DNA from: Chromobacterium subtsugae
GTDB lineage: Bacteria > Pseudomonadota > Gammaproteobacteria > Burkholderiales > Chromobacteriaceae
NCBI RefSeq assembly: GCF_001676875.1
Contig: NZ_JYKA01000022.1
Location: forward strand, 22,075-86,074
Direction of reading: 5' to 3'
Length of the DNA: 64,000 bases
The notes under the pieces were generated by a model. The model was not told the DNA's origin and did not search any database. It saw only the letters and a list, made by a program, of their open reading frames with translations. Shown in pieces: positions 26,510 through 33,479 of this stretch. Position 1 is the first letter of the stretch; the number at the start of each line of letters is the position of its first letter. The translations under genes were made by a program, and so were the position numbers.

Positions 26510-27106
26510 CTAGCGAGCCTTGGCCGCCGGCTCCGACGCCGAAACCGCCACGCCCCGCTCCTGCATCATCGCCACCATGTCGGCCGGCAAATCCACCCAG
26601 CCGGCGGTCTTGGCGAAAGACAAAGTCGCCGCCAGCAGCACCAGCGCCAGCGGCATGAACAGCGCCACGCCCAGCAACACCCGCAGGCGCGACACCGCCG
26701 ACACCACGGCCAGCGCGTTCACCAGCACCACCAGGCCGATCAGAGACAACAGGACGTCCACCACGGCGGCCGCGTCGTCCGGTAGCCAGCTGGTCAGCGG
26801 CTCGACGAACTGCAGGCCGCTGGCCACCACCACCAGGCCGAACAGCGGCGCGGCCAGCTCGCCCTTGGACAGGCGCAGCCAGAAGGTGATGAAGCGGGTA
26901 AAGAGCAGCGTCTCCAGCCAGGTGAACAACACCATGAAGCCGATGCGGCCGGCGATGTTGCCGCCAAGCTCGGCGGTGTCGCCGCTGGCGATCAGGCCCA
27001 GCAGGGTCAGCAGCAGCGCCGGTTGCCACCACGGATATTGGTAGACGGCCAGCGGCTTGACCCGCAGCCGCAGCAAATCGAGCACATCGTCGATCAACAA
27101 ACGCAT
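26510..27106 (-). CDS. Integral membrane protein of unknown function
   Basis: 198 residues with about five hydrophobic helices (near 28-45, 52-72, 85-103, 112-138, 142-166). The N-terminal soluble part reads DDVLDLLRLRVKPL. The overall layout recalls YIP1-type small membrane proteins, but I cannot assign it. It starts 7 bases after the purU stop, so it is probably translationally coupled to purU and may be its operon partner. Confidence 0.82.
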   Translation of the reverse strand: MRLLIDDVLDLLRLRVKPLAVYQYPWWQPALLLTLLGLIASGDTAELGGNIAGRIGFMVLFTWLETLLFTRFITFWLRLSKGELAAPLFGLVVVASGLQFVEPLTSWLPDDAAAVVDVLLSLIGLVVLVNALAVVSAVSRLRVLLGVALFMPLALVLLAATLSFAKTAGWVDLPADMVAMMQERGVAVSASEPAAKAR

Positions 27107-27113
27107 GGCAGGC

Positions 27114-27977
27114 TCAATCGAAGACCACGGTCTTGTTGTTGTACGACAGCACGCGGTTGTCCAGATGCCAGCGCACCGCGCGCGACAGCACCACTTTTTC
27201 CAGGTCGCGGCCCTTCTGGATCAAATCCTCCACCGCGTCGCGGTGCGAAATGCGGGTGACCTCCTGCTCGATGATCGGGCCTTCGTCCAGATCCTCGGTC
27301 ACGTAGTGGCTGGTGGCGCCGATCAGCTTCACACCGCGGGCGAATGCGCGATGGTAGGGCTTGGCGCCATCGAAAGCCGGCAGGAAGCTGTGGTGGATAT
27401 TGATCACGCGGTCCGGGTAGCGCTCGACGAACTCGCCGGACAGAATCTGCATATAGCGCGCCAGCACGATGAAATCGACGCCCGCCTCTTCCAGCAGGCG
27501 GAACTGCTCGGCCTCGGCCTCGGCCTTGTTGTCCTTGGTCACCTGGATCAGATGGAAGGGAATGCCGTTGAACTCCACCAGGCGGCGGCAGGTTTCGTGA
27601 TTGGAGATCACCAGCGGGATGTCGCACTCCAGCTCGCCGATGCGCCAGCGGTGCAGCAGGTCGGCCAGGCAGTGCTCGTATTGCGACACGAAAACGGCCA
27701 TGCGCGGCTTGCGCGCCGACAGCGATACCGTCCAGCTCATATTGTGTTCGTCGGCTATGGGCTGGAAAGCGGCCGCGAAGCTGTCCATCGGCAGGGTGAA
27801 ACCATCCAGGTCCCACTGCACCCGCATCAGGAACAGGTTTTCGCTGGTATCCTGATGCTGGTCGGCATGCATGATATTGGCATTGTAGGTCATCAGGAAA
27901 TTGGCGATGGCCGCGACCAGGCCTTTTTTGTCCGGCGCGCTCATCAGCAGCGTCGCCGAGTGTTTTTCGTGACTCAT
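27114..27977 (-). CDS. purU: Formyltetrahydrofolate deformylase
   Basis: 287 residues with an N-terminal ACT domain (about 7-85) and a formyltransferase-like domain. The NIHHSFLPAF motif holds the catalytic His and the GATSHYVTEDLDEGPI segment the Asp. PurU hydrolyses 10-formyl-THF to formate and THF, balancing one-carbon pools. The start at 27977 has GGA at a workable distance; a TTG two codons earlier is less likely. folD, which makes 10-formyl-THF, lies just upstream, separated by a terminator. Confidence 0.95.
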   Translation of the reverse strand: MSHEKHSATLLMSAPDKKGLVAAIANFLMTYNANIMHADQHQDTSENLFLMRVQWDLDGFTLPMDSFAAAFQPIADEHNMSWTVSLSARKPRMAVFVSQYEHCLADLLHRWRIGELECDIPLVISNHETCRRLVEFNGIPFHLIQVTKDNKAEAEAEQFRLLEEAGVDFIVLARYMQILSGEFVERYPDRVINIHHSFLPAFDGAKPYHRAFARGVKLIGATSHYVTEDLDEGPIIEQEVTRISHRDAVEDLIQKGRDLEKVVLSRAVRWHLDNRVLSYNNKTVVFD

Positions 27978-28052
27978 GTTCAAATCCGTAATTTAGTTTC
28001 ACCTAATACTAAAACAGCCGGGCGCCGCTGTCTGCAATCCGGCGCGCCGGCG

Positions 28053-28094
28053 CAAACAAAATCGCCACAGCCCGGCGGCGCCGGTGGCTGTGGC
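28053..28094 (-). terminator. Terminator of folD
   Basis: On the minus strand GCCACAGCC ... GGCTGTGGC (9-bp arms, 13-base loop) is followed by GATTTTGTTTG. It separates folD from purU. Confidence 0.8.
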
Positions 28095-28131
28095 GAGCAT
28101 GGCCGTCAACGCCGCCAGGGCGATGGCGGAC

Positions 28132-28983
28132 TCAGGCGTACTGATTGGCGGCGTCGAGCGTGTTCTGCAGCAGCGTGGCCACCGTCATCGGACCGACCCC
28201 GCCCGGCACCGGGGTGATGAAGCCGGCGCGCTCGCGCGCGGCGTCGAACTCCACGTCGCCGCACAGCTTGCCGCTTTCCAGGCGGTTGATGCCGACGTCG
28301 ATCACCACCGCGCCCGGCTTGATCCACTCGCCCTTGACGAAGTTGGGAATGCCCACGCCCGCCACCAGGATGTCGGCGCCGGCCACTTCTTCGGCCAGGT
28401 TCTGCGTCGCGCTATGGCAAACGGTAACGGTGGCGCGCGCCAGCAGCATCTCCAGCGCCTGCGGACGGCCGACGATATTGGACGCGCCGACGATCACCGC
28501 CTTCTTGCCCTTGGGGTCGATGCCGTACTCCTCCAGCAGCGTCATCACGCCGCGCGGCGTGCACGGCCGCATCAGCGGCATCTTGATCGCCAGGCGGCCG
28601 ACATTATAAGGGTGGAAGCCGTCCACGTCCTTTTTCGGATCGATGCGCTCGATCACCGCTTGCGGATCGATCTGCTTGGGCAGCGGCAATTGCACCAGAA
28701 TGCCGTCGATGCCGGCATCGGCATTCAGGTCGTCGATGATTTCCAGCAATTGCTGCTGGCTGGTGGTGGCCGGCAAGTCATAAGCCACCGAGCGGATGCC
28801 CGCCTTCTCGCAAGCGCGCTTCTTGCTGCCGACGTATACCGCCGATGCCGCGTTGTCGCCCACCAGCACCACCGCCAGCGCCGGCGCGCGCTTGCCCTGC
28901 AGCAAACGCTCGCCCACGCCTTCGCGCACTTTCTCCACCAGCTTTTCCGCTACCGCCTTGCCATCGATCAATTGTGCCGACAT
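28132..28983 (-). CDS. folD: Methylenetetrahydrofolate dehydrogenase / cyclohydrolase
   Basis: A 283-residue bifunctional enzyme interconverting 5,10-methylene-, methenyl- and 10-formyl-THF with NADP. The catalytic Lys region is [13 protein letters not shown], followed by QLPLPKQI, the nucleotide motif GASNIVGRP and the C-terminal [12 protein letters not shown]. The start at 28983 gives the canonical N-terminus; the frame extends upstream without coding character. Together with purU it forms a one-carbon folate neighbourhood. Confidence 0.97.
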   Translation of the reverse strand: MSAQLIDGKAVAEKLVEKVREGVGERLLQGKRAPALAVVLVGDNAASAVYVGSKKRACEKAGIRSVAYDLPATTSQQQLLEIIDDLNADAGIDGILVQLPLPKQIDPQAVIERIDPKKDVDGFHPYNVGRLAIKMPLMRPCTPRGVMTLLEEYGIDPKGKKAVIVGASNIVGRPQALEMLLARATVTVCHSATQNLAEEVAGADILVAGVGIPNFVKGEWIKPGAVVIDVGINRLESGKLCGDVEFDAARERAGFITPVPGGVGPMTVATLLQNTLDAANQYA

Positions 28984-29168
28984 GCCTGAATCCCATCTTG
29001 ACGCAGATAAATAACGGCCGCCATTCTCGCATTTTTTCCGCAGCGCGGTAAGACGGCCCGCCAGGATTATTTCTCTTAAGCTCAAGAGATATAAGGAAAA
29101 ATGCCGCAGGCAAATATTTCATGCTCAAAATACCCGAGAAAAACATGAAAAATAATTCAGCAAAGGCA

Positions 29169-29197
29169 TTGACAGGCCAAAGCCCCATCCGTATAGT
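29169..29197 (+). promoter_or_regulatory. Sigma-70 promoter of the Pro-Arg-His tRNA unit
   Basis: TTGACA, 17-base spacer, TATAGT. The predicted start is about 7 bases before tRNA-Pro. It is one of the best sigma-70 matches in the window. Confidence 0.85.
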
Positions 29198-29210
29198 TGC
29201 GTTCTCTGTT

Positions 29211-29287
29211 CGGGGCGTAGCGCAGCCTGGTAGCGCACCTGATTTGGGATCAGGGGGTCGCGAGTTCGAATCCCGCCGCCCCGACCA
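29211..29287 (+). tRNA. tRNA-Pro (TGG)
   Basis: 77 nt including encoded CCA. The cloverleaf folds with acceptor CGGGGCG/CGCCCCG, and the anticodon loop TTTGGGA gives anticodon TGG. It is the first gene of the Pro-Arg-His unit. Confidence 0.97.
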
Positions 29288-29308
29288 GCAGACAAGCAGC
29301 CCGATAGA

Positions 29309-29385
29309 GCGCCCGTAGCTCAACCGGATAGAGCACCAGCCTTCTAAGCTGGGGGTTACAGGTTCGATTCCTGTCGGGCGCGCCA
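29309..29385 (+). tRNA. tRNA-Arg (TCT)
   Basis: 77 nt including encoded CCA. The acceptor is GCGCCCG/CGGGCGC, and the anticodon loop CTTCTAA gives TCT, reading AGA and AGG, codons that are rare in GC-rich genomes. It lies 21 nt after tRNA-Pro. Confidence 0.97.
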
Positions 29386-29410
29386 AGCTTGCTTGATAGC
29401 AGTACCCAGT

Positions 29411-29487
29411 GGTGGATATAGCTCAGTTGGTAGAGTCCCGGATTGTGATTCCGGTTGTCGTGGGTTCGAGTCCCATTATCCACCCCA
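29411..29487 (+). tRNA. tRNA-His (GTG), copy 1
   Basis: 77 nt including the extra 5' G typical of tRNA-His and encoded CCA. The anticodon loop TTGTGAT gives GTG. It is identical to copies 2 and 3, and is the last gene of the first unit before a terminator. Confidence 0.97.
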
Positions 29488-29500
29488 CGAATTACGCAGA

Positions 29501-29528
29501 AAGCGGCCATTCATTTGGCCGCTTTTTT
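29501..29528 (+). terminator. Terminator of the Pro-Arg-His tRNA unit
   Basis: AAGCGGCCA-TTCATT-TGGCCGCTT followed by T residues. Confidence 0.9.
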
Positions 29529-29664
29529 GCATTTCCGCCGCCGCCCAATCCTCGCCACCGGTCCAAGCCTACCGATTTCGCCAGCCTTCCAACCATCCAG
29601 ACGACAAAGCAAAACCAGTCCAAATCGCCGCGCAAACGCTTTCAAACGAAATTGCACAATATGC

Positions 29665-29693
29665 TTGCGCTCCGGCCAATGTCCCCATATAAT
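29665..29693 (+). promoter_or_regulatory. Promoter of the His-His tRNA unit
   Basis: TTGCGC, 17-base spacer, perfect TATAAT, then a GC-rich discriminator (tcgcctcctcg) as seen at stringently controlled stable-RNA promoters. The start would be about 35 bases before tRNA-His copy 2. Confidence 0.7.
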
Positions 29694-29733
29694 TCGCCTC
29701 CTCGTCGGACAGCAAGTCTGATCGGCGATCAGC

Positions 29734-29810
29734 GGTGGATATAGCTCAGTTGGTAGAGTCCCGGATTGTGATTCCGGTTGTCGTGGGTTCGAGTCCCATT
29801 ATCCACCCCA
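29734..29810 (+). tRNA. tRNA-His (GTG), copy 2
   Basis: Identical over 77 nt to copy 1. It heads the second transcription unit. Confidence 0.97.
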
Positions 29811-29856
29811 CAGTTTATCGGTCTCATGGCTGCGCCGTGAAACCAGCCGTTTCAGC

Positions 29857-29933
29857 GGTGGATATAGCTCAGTTGGTAGAGTCCCGGATTGTGATTCCGG
29901 TTGTCGTGGGTTCGAGTCCCATTATCCACCCCA
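29857..29933 (+). tRNA. tRNA-His (GTG), copy 3
   Basis: Identical over 77 nt to copies 1 and 2, 46 nt after copy 2, followed by a strong terminator. Confidence 0.97.
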
Positions 29934-29941
29934 AAACATGC

Positions 29942-29978
29942 AAAAGGCCTTGGCTTCTTTCGAAACCAAGGCCTTTTT
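29942..29978 (+). terminator. Terminator of the His-His tRNA unit
   Basis: Twelve-bp arms AAAAGGCCTTGG/CCAAGGCCTTTT followed by T. Confidence 0.92.
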
Positions 29979-30327
29979 CGCATCCCGATGCGCCGCAGCG
30001 CATCAAATTGAGACTGCGCCGCTACTTTCAGGCAACGCCTCCGCCACAGGCGCGCTCCTCGCCTGGGCACTGGATAAGGCCTTGCCGCGAAAGCCAAGCA
30101 TGCAAAAGTGCCAGCCATCGGGACTCACCCGGCACGCCTTGCGCCAGCCCTGCGCCGTGCGCACCGCGCTCAAACAGGCGGGCCGCAACCGGCGCCCCTG
30201 CCGATTTCCCGGCTGGCCGATCGCGCCCACGCCCATGGGGGAAGCGAAAAATCCGCCCCGCCGCCGGCTTTTTCACCCCGGCAGCCAAGAATTACAGATT
30301 CGCGACGAAAATGTTCAATTTTGCCGC
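29979..30327. other. Gap between tRNA unit and GntR gene
   Basis: About 350 bases with only short open frames of no coding character on either strand. I see no RNA structure beyond ordinary GC-rich hairpins. Confidence 0.4.
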
Positions 30328-30380
30328 TTGCCTGAACAATGAAGCTCCGTATAATCGAATACATTTGCATGTATCCGATT
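30328..30380 (+). promoter_or_regulatory. Promoter and overlapping operator of the GntR/FCD gene
   Basis: TTGCCT (30328-30333), 16-base spacer, TATAAT (30350-30355). A 12-bp inverted repeat with one mismatch (30353-30364 / 30369-30380, core ATACAT-TTGC-ATGTAT) overlaps the -10. This layout indicates repression, most simply autorepression by the GntR protein. Confidence 0.7.
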
Positions 30381-30404
30381 GACTGACAGATAACGATACC
30401 CACC

Positions 30405-31079
30405 ATGACCACCCTGCAGCCGATCAAGCGCCAGACGCTTACCAGTGCCGTTACCGAATCCTTGCGCCGCCGCATCCTGTCCGGCGAATTCGCCGACGGC
30501 CAACAGTTGCGCCAAGAGGCGCTGTCCAACGAATACGGCGTCAGCCGGGTGCCGGTGCGGGAAGCGCTGCGCCAGCTTGAGGCCGAAGGCCTGATCCAGA
30601 TCATCGACCACAAGGGCGCGCTGGTTTCCAAGCTGTCGCTGGAAGACGTGCTGGAGCTGCTGGAAGTGCGCGCCATGCTGGAAGGCTCGCTGCTGAAGGC
30701 CGCCATCCCCTGTCAGACCCAGGCCGACCACGACGCCGCCCAGCAGACGCTGCGCGAATTCGAGGCCGCCCTCCACAACAACGACGTGCGCCACTGGGGC
30801 GAGATCAACTCGCGCTTCCACCTGGCGCTGTACCGCGCCGCCAAGCGCCCCAACACGCTGGCGCTGATCGAACAGCTGCACAACAAGACCGACCGCTATA
30901 CCCGGATGCAGATTCTGTTCACCCGCACCATGGAGCGCGCGCACGAAGAGCACACCCGGCTGCTGGAAATGTGCCGCCAGGGCAAGGCGGACGAGGCGGC
31001 GGAATTCCTGCGCTTCCACATTCTTTCCGCCGGCCACGCGCTGGAAAGCTATCTGAAAGGCCAGCAGGCCAATCACTGA
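30405..31079 (+). CDS. GntR-family regulator, FadR subfamily (FCD domain)
   Basis: 224 residues. A GntR winged helix (about 10-75, with SRVPVREALRQLEAEGLI) is followed by an all-helical FCD ligand domain (about 80-210). The D/H metal-site pattern appears in NSRFHLALYRAA and RAHEEHTRLL. Such regulators bind small organic acids and usually control a neighbouring catabolic operon, but the adjacent genes are a convergent LysR gene and tRNAs. The promoter carries an overlapping operator. Its last 7 bases overlap the LysR gene on the other strand. Confidence 0.93.
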   Translation: MTTLQPIKRQTLTSAVTESLRRRILSGEFADGQQLRQEALSNEYGVSRVPVREALRQLEAEGLIQIIDHKGALVSKLSLEDVLELLEVRAMLEGSLLKAAIPCQTQADHDAAQQTLREFEAALHNNDVRHWGEINSRFHLALYRAAKRPNTLALIEQLHNKTDRYTRMQILFTRTMERAHEEHTRLLEMCRQGKADEAAEFLRFHILSAGHALESYLKGQQANH

Positions 31080-31981
31080 GCCAGCGCGGCTATCCAGGCC
31101 TGAGCCGCGCGCCGCAGCGCCTCAGCCAGATACAGGCACGCCGGCCCCGCCGCCGGCGGATCCGCCAGCACCAGATACAAGGACGCCTTGCGCACCGCGC
31201 CGCTCTTCAGCGGCAAGGGCTTGAGCCTGCCGTCAGCCAGTTGCGCGGCGATGCGGTGCCGCGCCAGCCAGCCGAAAGCCAGCCCGGCCTCCACCATCGC
31301 GATGCCGGTTTCCGGCTGCGACACCGTCCAGCGCTGATGCGCACCCAGCCAGCCCTCGTCGCGCGGCTGCCGGCTGCCGGAATCTCGCAGCACCACCTGC
31401 ACTTCGCGCCGAAGCCTGGCCTCGTCGAGCATCCCGCCTTGCGCGTGCAGCGCGTGCCCCGGCGCCGCGCAGGCGACGAACTCGGCGTCCAGCAACCAAT
31501 CGCCCAAAAAGCCCTGCGGCACCCTCCCCGCCACCGCCAGCGCCGCCTCGCCCTGGTGCAAGGCGTCGTCGGCGCCTGACATCACCACTTCGCGCAGCTG
31601 CAACCGGGTTTCCCGGCAGTGGCCGGCGAAATCGCCGCAGGCGGCCAGCATCACCTCGGTCGGCAGCAGGCTGTCCAACGCCACCCGCAGCTCCGGCTCC
31701 CAGCCCGCCTGCAAACCCTGCGCGCGCCGCTCCAGCCGGTCCGCCGCCTGCAGCAAATCACCCGCTTCGCGCAGCAGCGCCGCGCCGTCGGCGGTCAAGC
31801 GCATCCGCCGCCCGTCAGGCCGCAGCAATTCCACGCCGAGTTGCTGCTGCAGCCTGGCCACCGCGTAGCTGACCGCCGACTGGCTGCGATGCAGCCGCGC
31901 GGCCGCCTGGGCGAAACCGCCCTCTTCCACAATGGCCTGCAGCACCTGCCATTGTTCCAGCGTCGTCCTGAATGGCTTCAT
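31073..31981 (-). CDS. LysR-family transcriptional regulator
   Basis: 302 residues. The N-terminal helix-turn-helix (about 8-65, FAQAAARLHRSQSAVSYAVARLQQQLGVELL) is followed by the substrate-binding fold. It is divergent from the pirin gene across a 99-base AT-rich gap (31982-32080), so it probably regulates itself and pirin. The effector is unknown. The 3' end overlaps the convergent GntR gene by 7 bases. Confidence 0.93.
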   Translation of the reverse strand: MKPFRTTLEQWQVLQAIVEEGGFAQAAARLHRSQSAVSYAVARLQQQLGVELLRPDGRRMRLTADGAALLREAGDLLQAADRLERRAQGLQAGWEPELRVALDSLLPTEVMLAACGDFAGHCRETRLQLREVVMSGADDALHQGEAALAVAGRVPQGFLGDWLLDAEFVACAAPGHALHAQGGMLDEARLRREVQVVLRDSGSRQPRDEGWLGAHQRWTVSQPETGIAMVEAGLAFGWLARHRIAAQLADGRLKPLPLKSGAVRKASLYLVLADPPAAGPACLYLAEALRRAAQAWIAALAQ

Positions 31982-32080
31982 TTATCTAAATTCTTGATCA
32001 TTTTGCACAGTATTTTGCGCTTTTTTATCTGATTTTTCACTGCAACAATAGGGTCATCGTGATTCATCTGGAGCCAAGCC

Positions 32081-32920
32081 ATGTCAAAACGCAGCAGAAA
32101 AGTGGAACGCATCGTCAACGGACAGGAAGTATCGGACGGCGCCGGCGTGCGCTTGCTGCGGGTGCTGACCCAGCCGCTGCAGCGGCGGCTGGACCCTTTC
32201 CTGATGCTGGACGAATTCCGCTCCGACAATCCGGACGACTACATCGCCGGCTTTCCCAGCCACCCGCACCGCGGCTTTGAAACCGTCACCTACATGCTGG
32301 CGGGCCGAATGCGCCACCGCGACAACGCCGGCAACGAAGGCCTGCTCGGCCCCGGCGGCCTGCAATGGATGACGGCCGGGCGCGGCATCGTCCATTCGGA
32401 GGTTCCCGAGCAGCAGGACGGCCTGATGCACGGCTTCCAGCTATGGATCAATCTGCCGGCGGCGGACAAGATGACTGCGCCGGGCTACCGCGACATCCAG
32501 GCGGCGGACATCCCCAGCTGGCAAGACGCCGATGGCAACCAGCTGAAGCTGCTGGCCGGCCGCTTCGACGGCCGCCACGGCGCGATCGAGCGCCCCTCCA
32601 CCGAGCCGCTGTACCTGGACATCGCGCTGCCCGCCAACGGCAGCCTATGGCTACCGCTGCCAGCCGGGCACCATGCCTTCGCCTATCTCTATCAGGGCGA
32701 GCTGCAGGCCGGCGGCGCCGACATCCGCGCGCGCCAGCTGGCGGTGCTGGACAATGAGGGCGAAGGCCTGTTGCTGGCCAATGGCGGCGCGCCCAGCCGG
32801 CTGCTGCTGCTGGCGGCGCGGCCGCTGGGCGAACCCATCGCGCAGTGGGGGCCGTTCGTGATGAACACGCGGCAGGAGATCGAGCAAGCGATGGAGGACT
32901 ACAGCGAAGGCCGCTTCTAA
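32081..32920 (+). CDS. Pirin family protein
   Basis: 279 residues, a bicupin. The N-terminal cupin has the metal ligands H61 and H63 (HPHRGFET) and H105 and E107 (HSE), the residues that bind Fe in pirin. Bacterial pirins include quercetin 2,3-dioxygenase-like enzymes and regulators of central metabolism; which applies here is not visible. GGAG lies eight bases before the ATG. It is divergent from a LysR regulator. Confidence 0.93.
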   Translation: MSKRSRKVERIVNGQEVSDGAGVRLLRVLTQPLQRRLDPFLMLDEFRSDNPDDYIAGFPSHPHRGFETVTYMLAGRMRHRDNAGNEGLLGPGGLQWMTAGRGIVHSEVPEQQDGLMHGFQLWINLPAADKMTAPGYRDIQAADIPSWQDADGNQLKLLAGRFDGRHGAIERPSTEPLYLDIALPANGSLWLPLPAGHHAFAYLYQGELQAGGADIRARQLAVLDNEGEGLLLANGGAPSRLLLLAARPLGEPIAQWGPFVMNTRQEIEQAMEDYSEGRF

Positions 32921-32934
32921 GCCTTCGCCGCGCA

Positions 32935-32962
32935 AAAACGGCAGCCCGCGGGCTGCCGTTTT
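32935..32962. terminator. Bidirectional terminator between pirin and receiver gene
   Basis: Twelve-bp arms AAAACGGCAGCC/GGCTGCCGTTTT with a CGCG loop, between convergent genes. Confidence 0.88.
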
Positions 32963-32981
32963 CCATTGCGAGACTCCACCA

Positions 32982-33389
32982 CTACAACGGGCAGCAGTCT
33001 CCCCCCGCGCCATCCGGCAAACAGGCTGCCAATACGCGCCGCAATTCCTCCAGCTTGAACGGTTTGACCAGCACGGCATTCATCCCCGCCTCCCGGCAAC
33101 CATCGCGCTCGCATCCAAACGCGCAAGCGGTCATCGCGACGATGCAGGGCTGCGGCCGCTCCCGCCGGCCGCGAATCCTCAAGGCAGCCTCCAGGCCGTT
33201 CATCTGCGGCATTTTCACATCCATCAAGATCAACCGGTAATCCGCGCGTCCTGCCATGTCGACGGCCTCTTCGCCATCGGCGGCGAAATCCGCCTCCGCG
33301 CCCAGATGCTCCAGCATCTGCCTCAGCAGCTCGCGGCTGAGCGGATGGTCGTCGGCCACCAGGATGCGCGCGTTGTTTTCACACGTCAT
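32982..33389 (-). CDS. Single-domain response regulator
   Basis: A 135-residue receiver domain only. Acidic pair D13/D14, phosphoacceptor D57, T87 and K109 (KPF) are all present. The sequence resembles the receiver domains of hybrid kinases, so it may work in a phosphorelay or bind a partner. It is unusually rich in Cys (C3, C82, C89, C93, C98, near-terminal CC). It lies 21 bases after the tpsA terminator on the same strand, leaving little room for a promoter. A G8 run directly precedes its start. Confidence 0.88.
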   Translation of the reverse strand: MTCENNARILVADDHPLSRELLRQMLEHLGAEADFAADGEEAVDMAGRADYRLILMDVKMPQMNGLEAALRIRGRRERPQPCIVAMTACAFGCERDGCREAGMNAVLVKPFKLEELRRVLAACLPDGAGGDCCPL

Positions 33390-33393
33390 TCCG

Positions 33394-33401
33394 CCCCCCC
33401 C
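33394..33401 (-). repeat. G8 homopolymer just upstream of the receiver gene
   Basis: Eight G on the minus strand, ending four bases before the ATG and overlapping the ribosome-binding position. Length changes by slippage could alter translation, but a single sequence cannot show this. Confidence 0.5.
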
Positions 33402-33409
33402 TCGGCATC

Positions 33410-33457
33410 AAAAAAGGCGGGCCATGCGACTCCGCCATGGAGTCAGCATAGCCCGCC
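33410..33457 (-). terminator. Terminator of tpsA
   Basis: On the minus strand GGCGGGC ... GCCCGCC with an inner GACTCC/GGAGTC stem, followed by T6. Confidence 0.85.
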
Positions 33458-33479
33458 CTCAGGCGGAAGCCGCCGGTTT

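Noticed and set aside
29211..29933. Genomic island or prophage integrated at the tRNA cluster
   Set aside because: No integrase, no direct repeat of a tRNA 3' end beyond the full duplicate tRNAs, and flanking genes are ordinary.
29979..30327. Small open frames between the tRNAs and the GntR gene
   Set aside because: No ribosome sites, no domain-like composition, overlapping frames on both strands.
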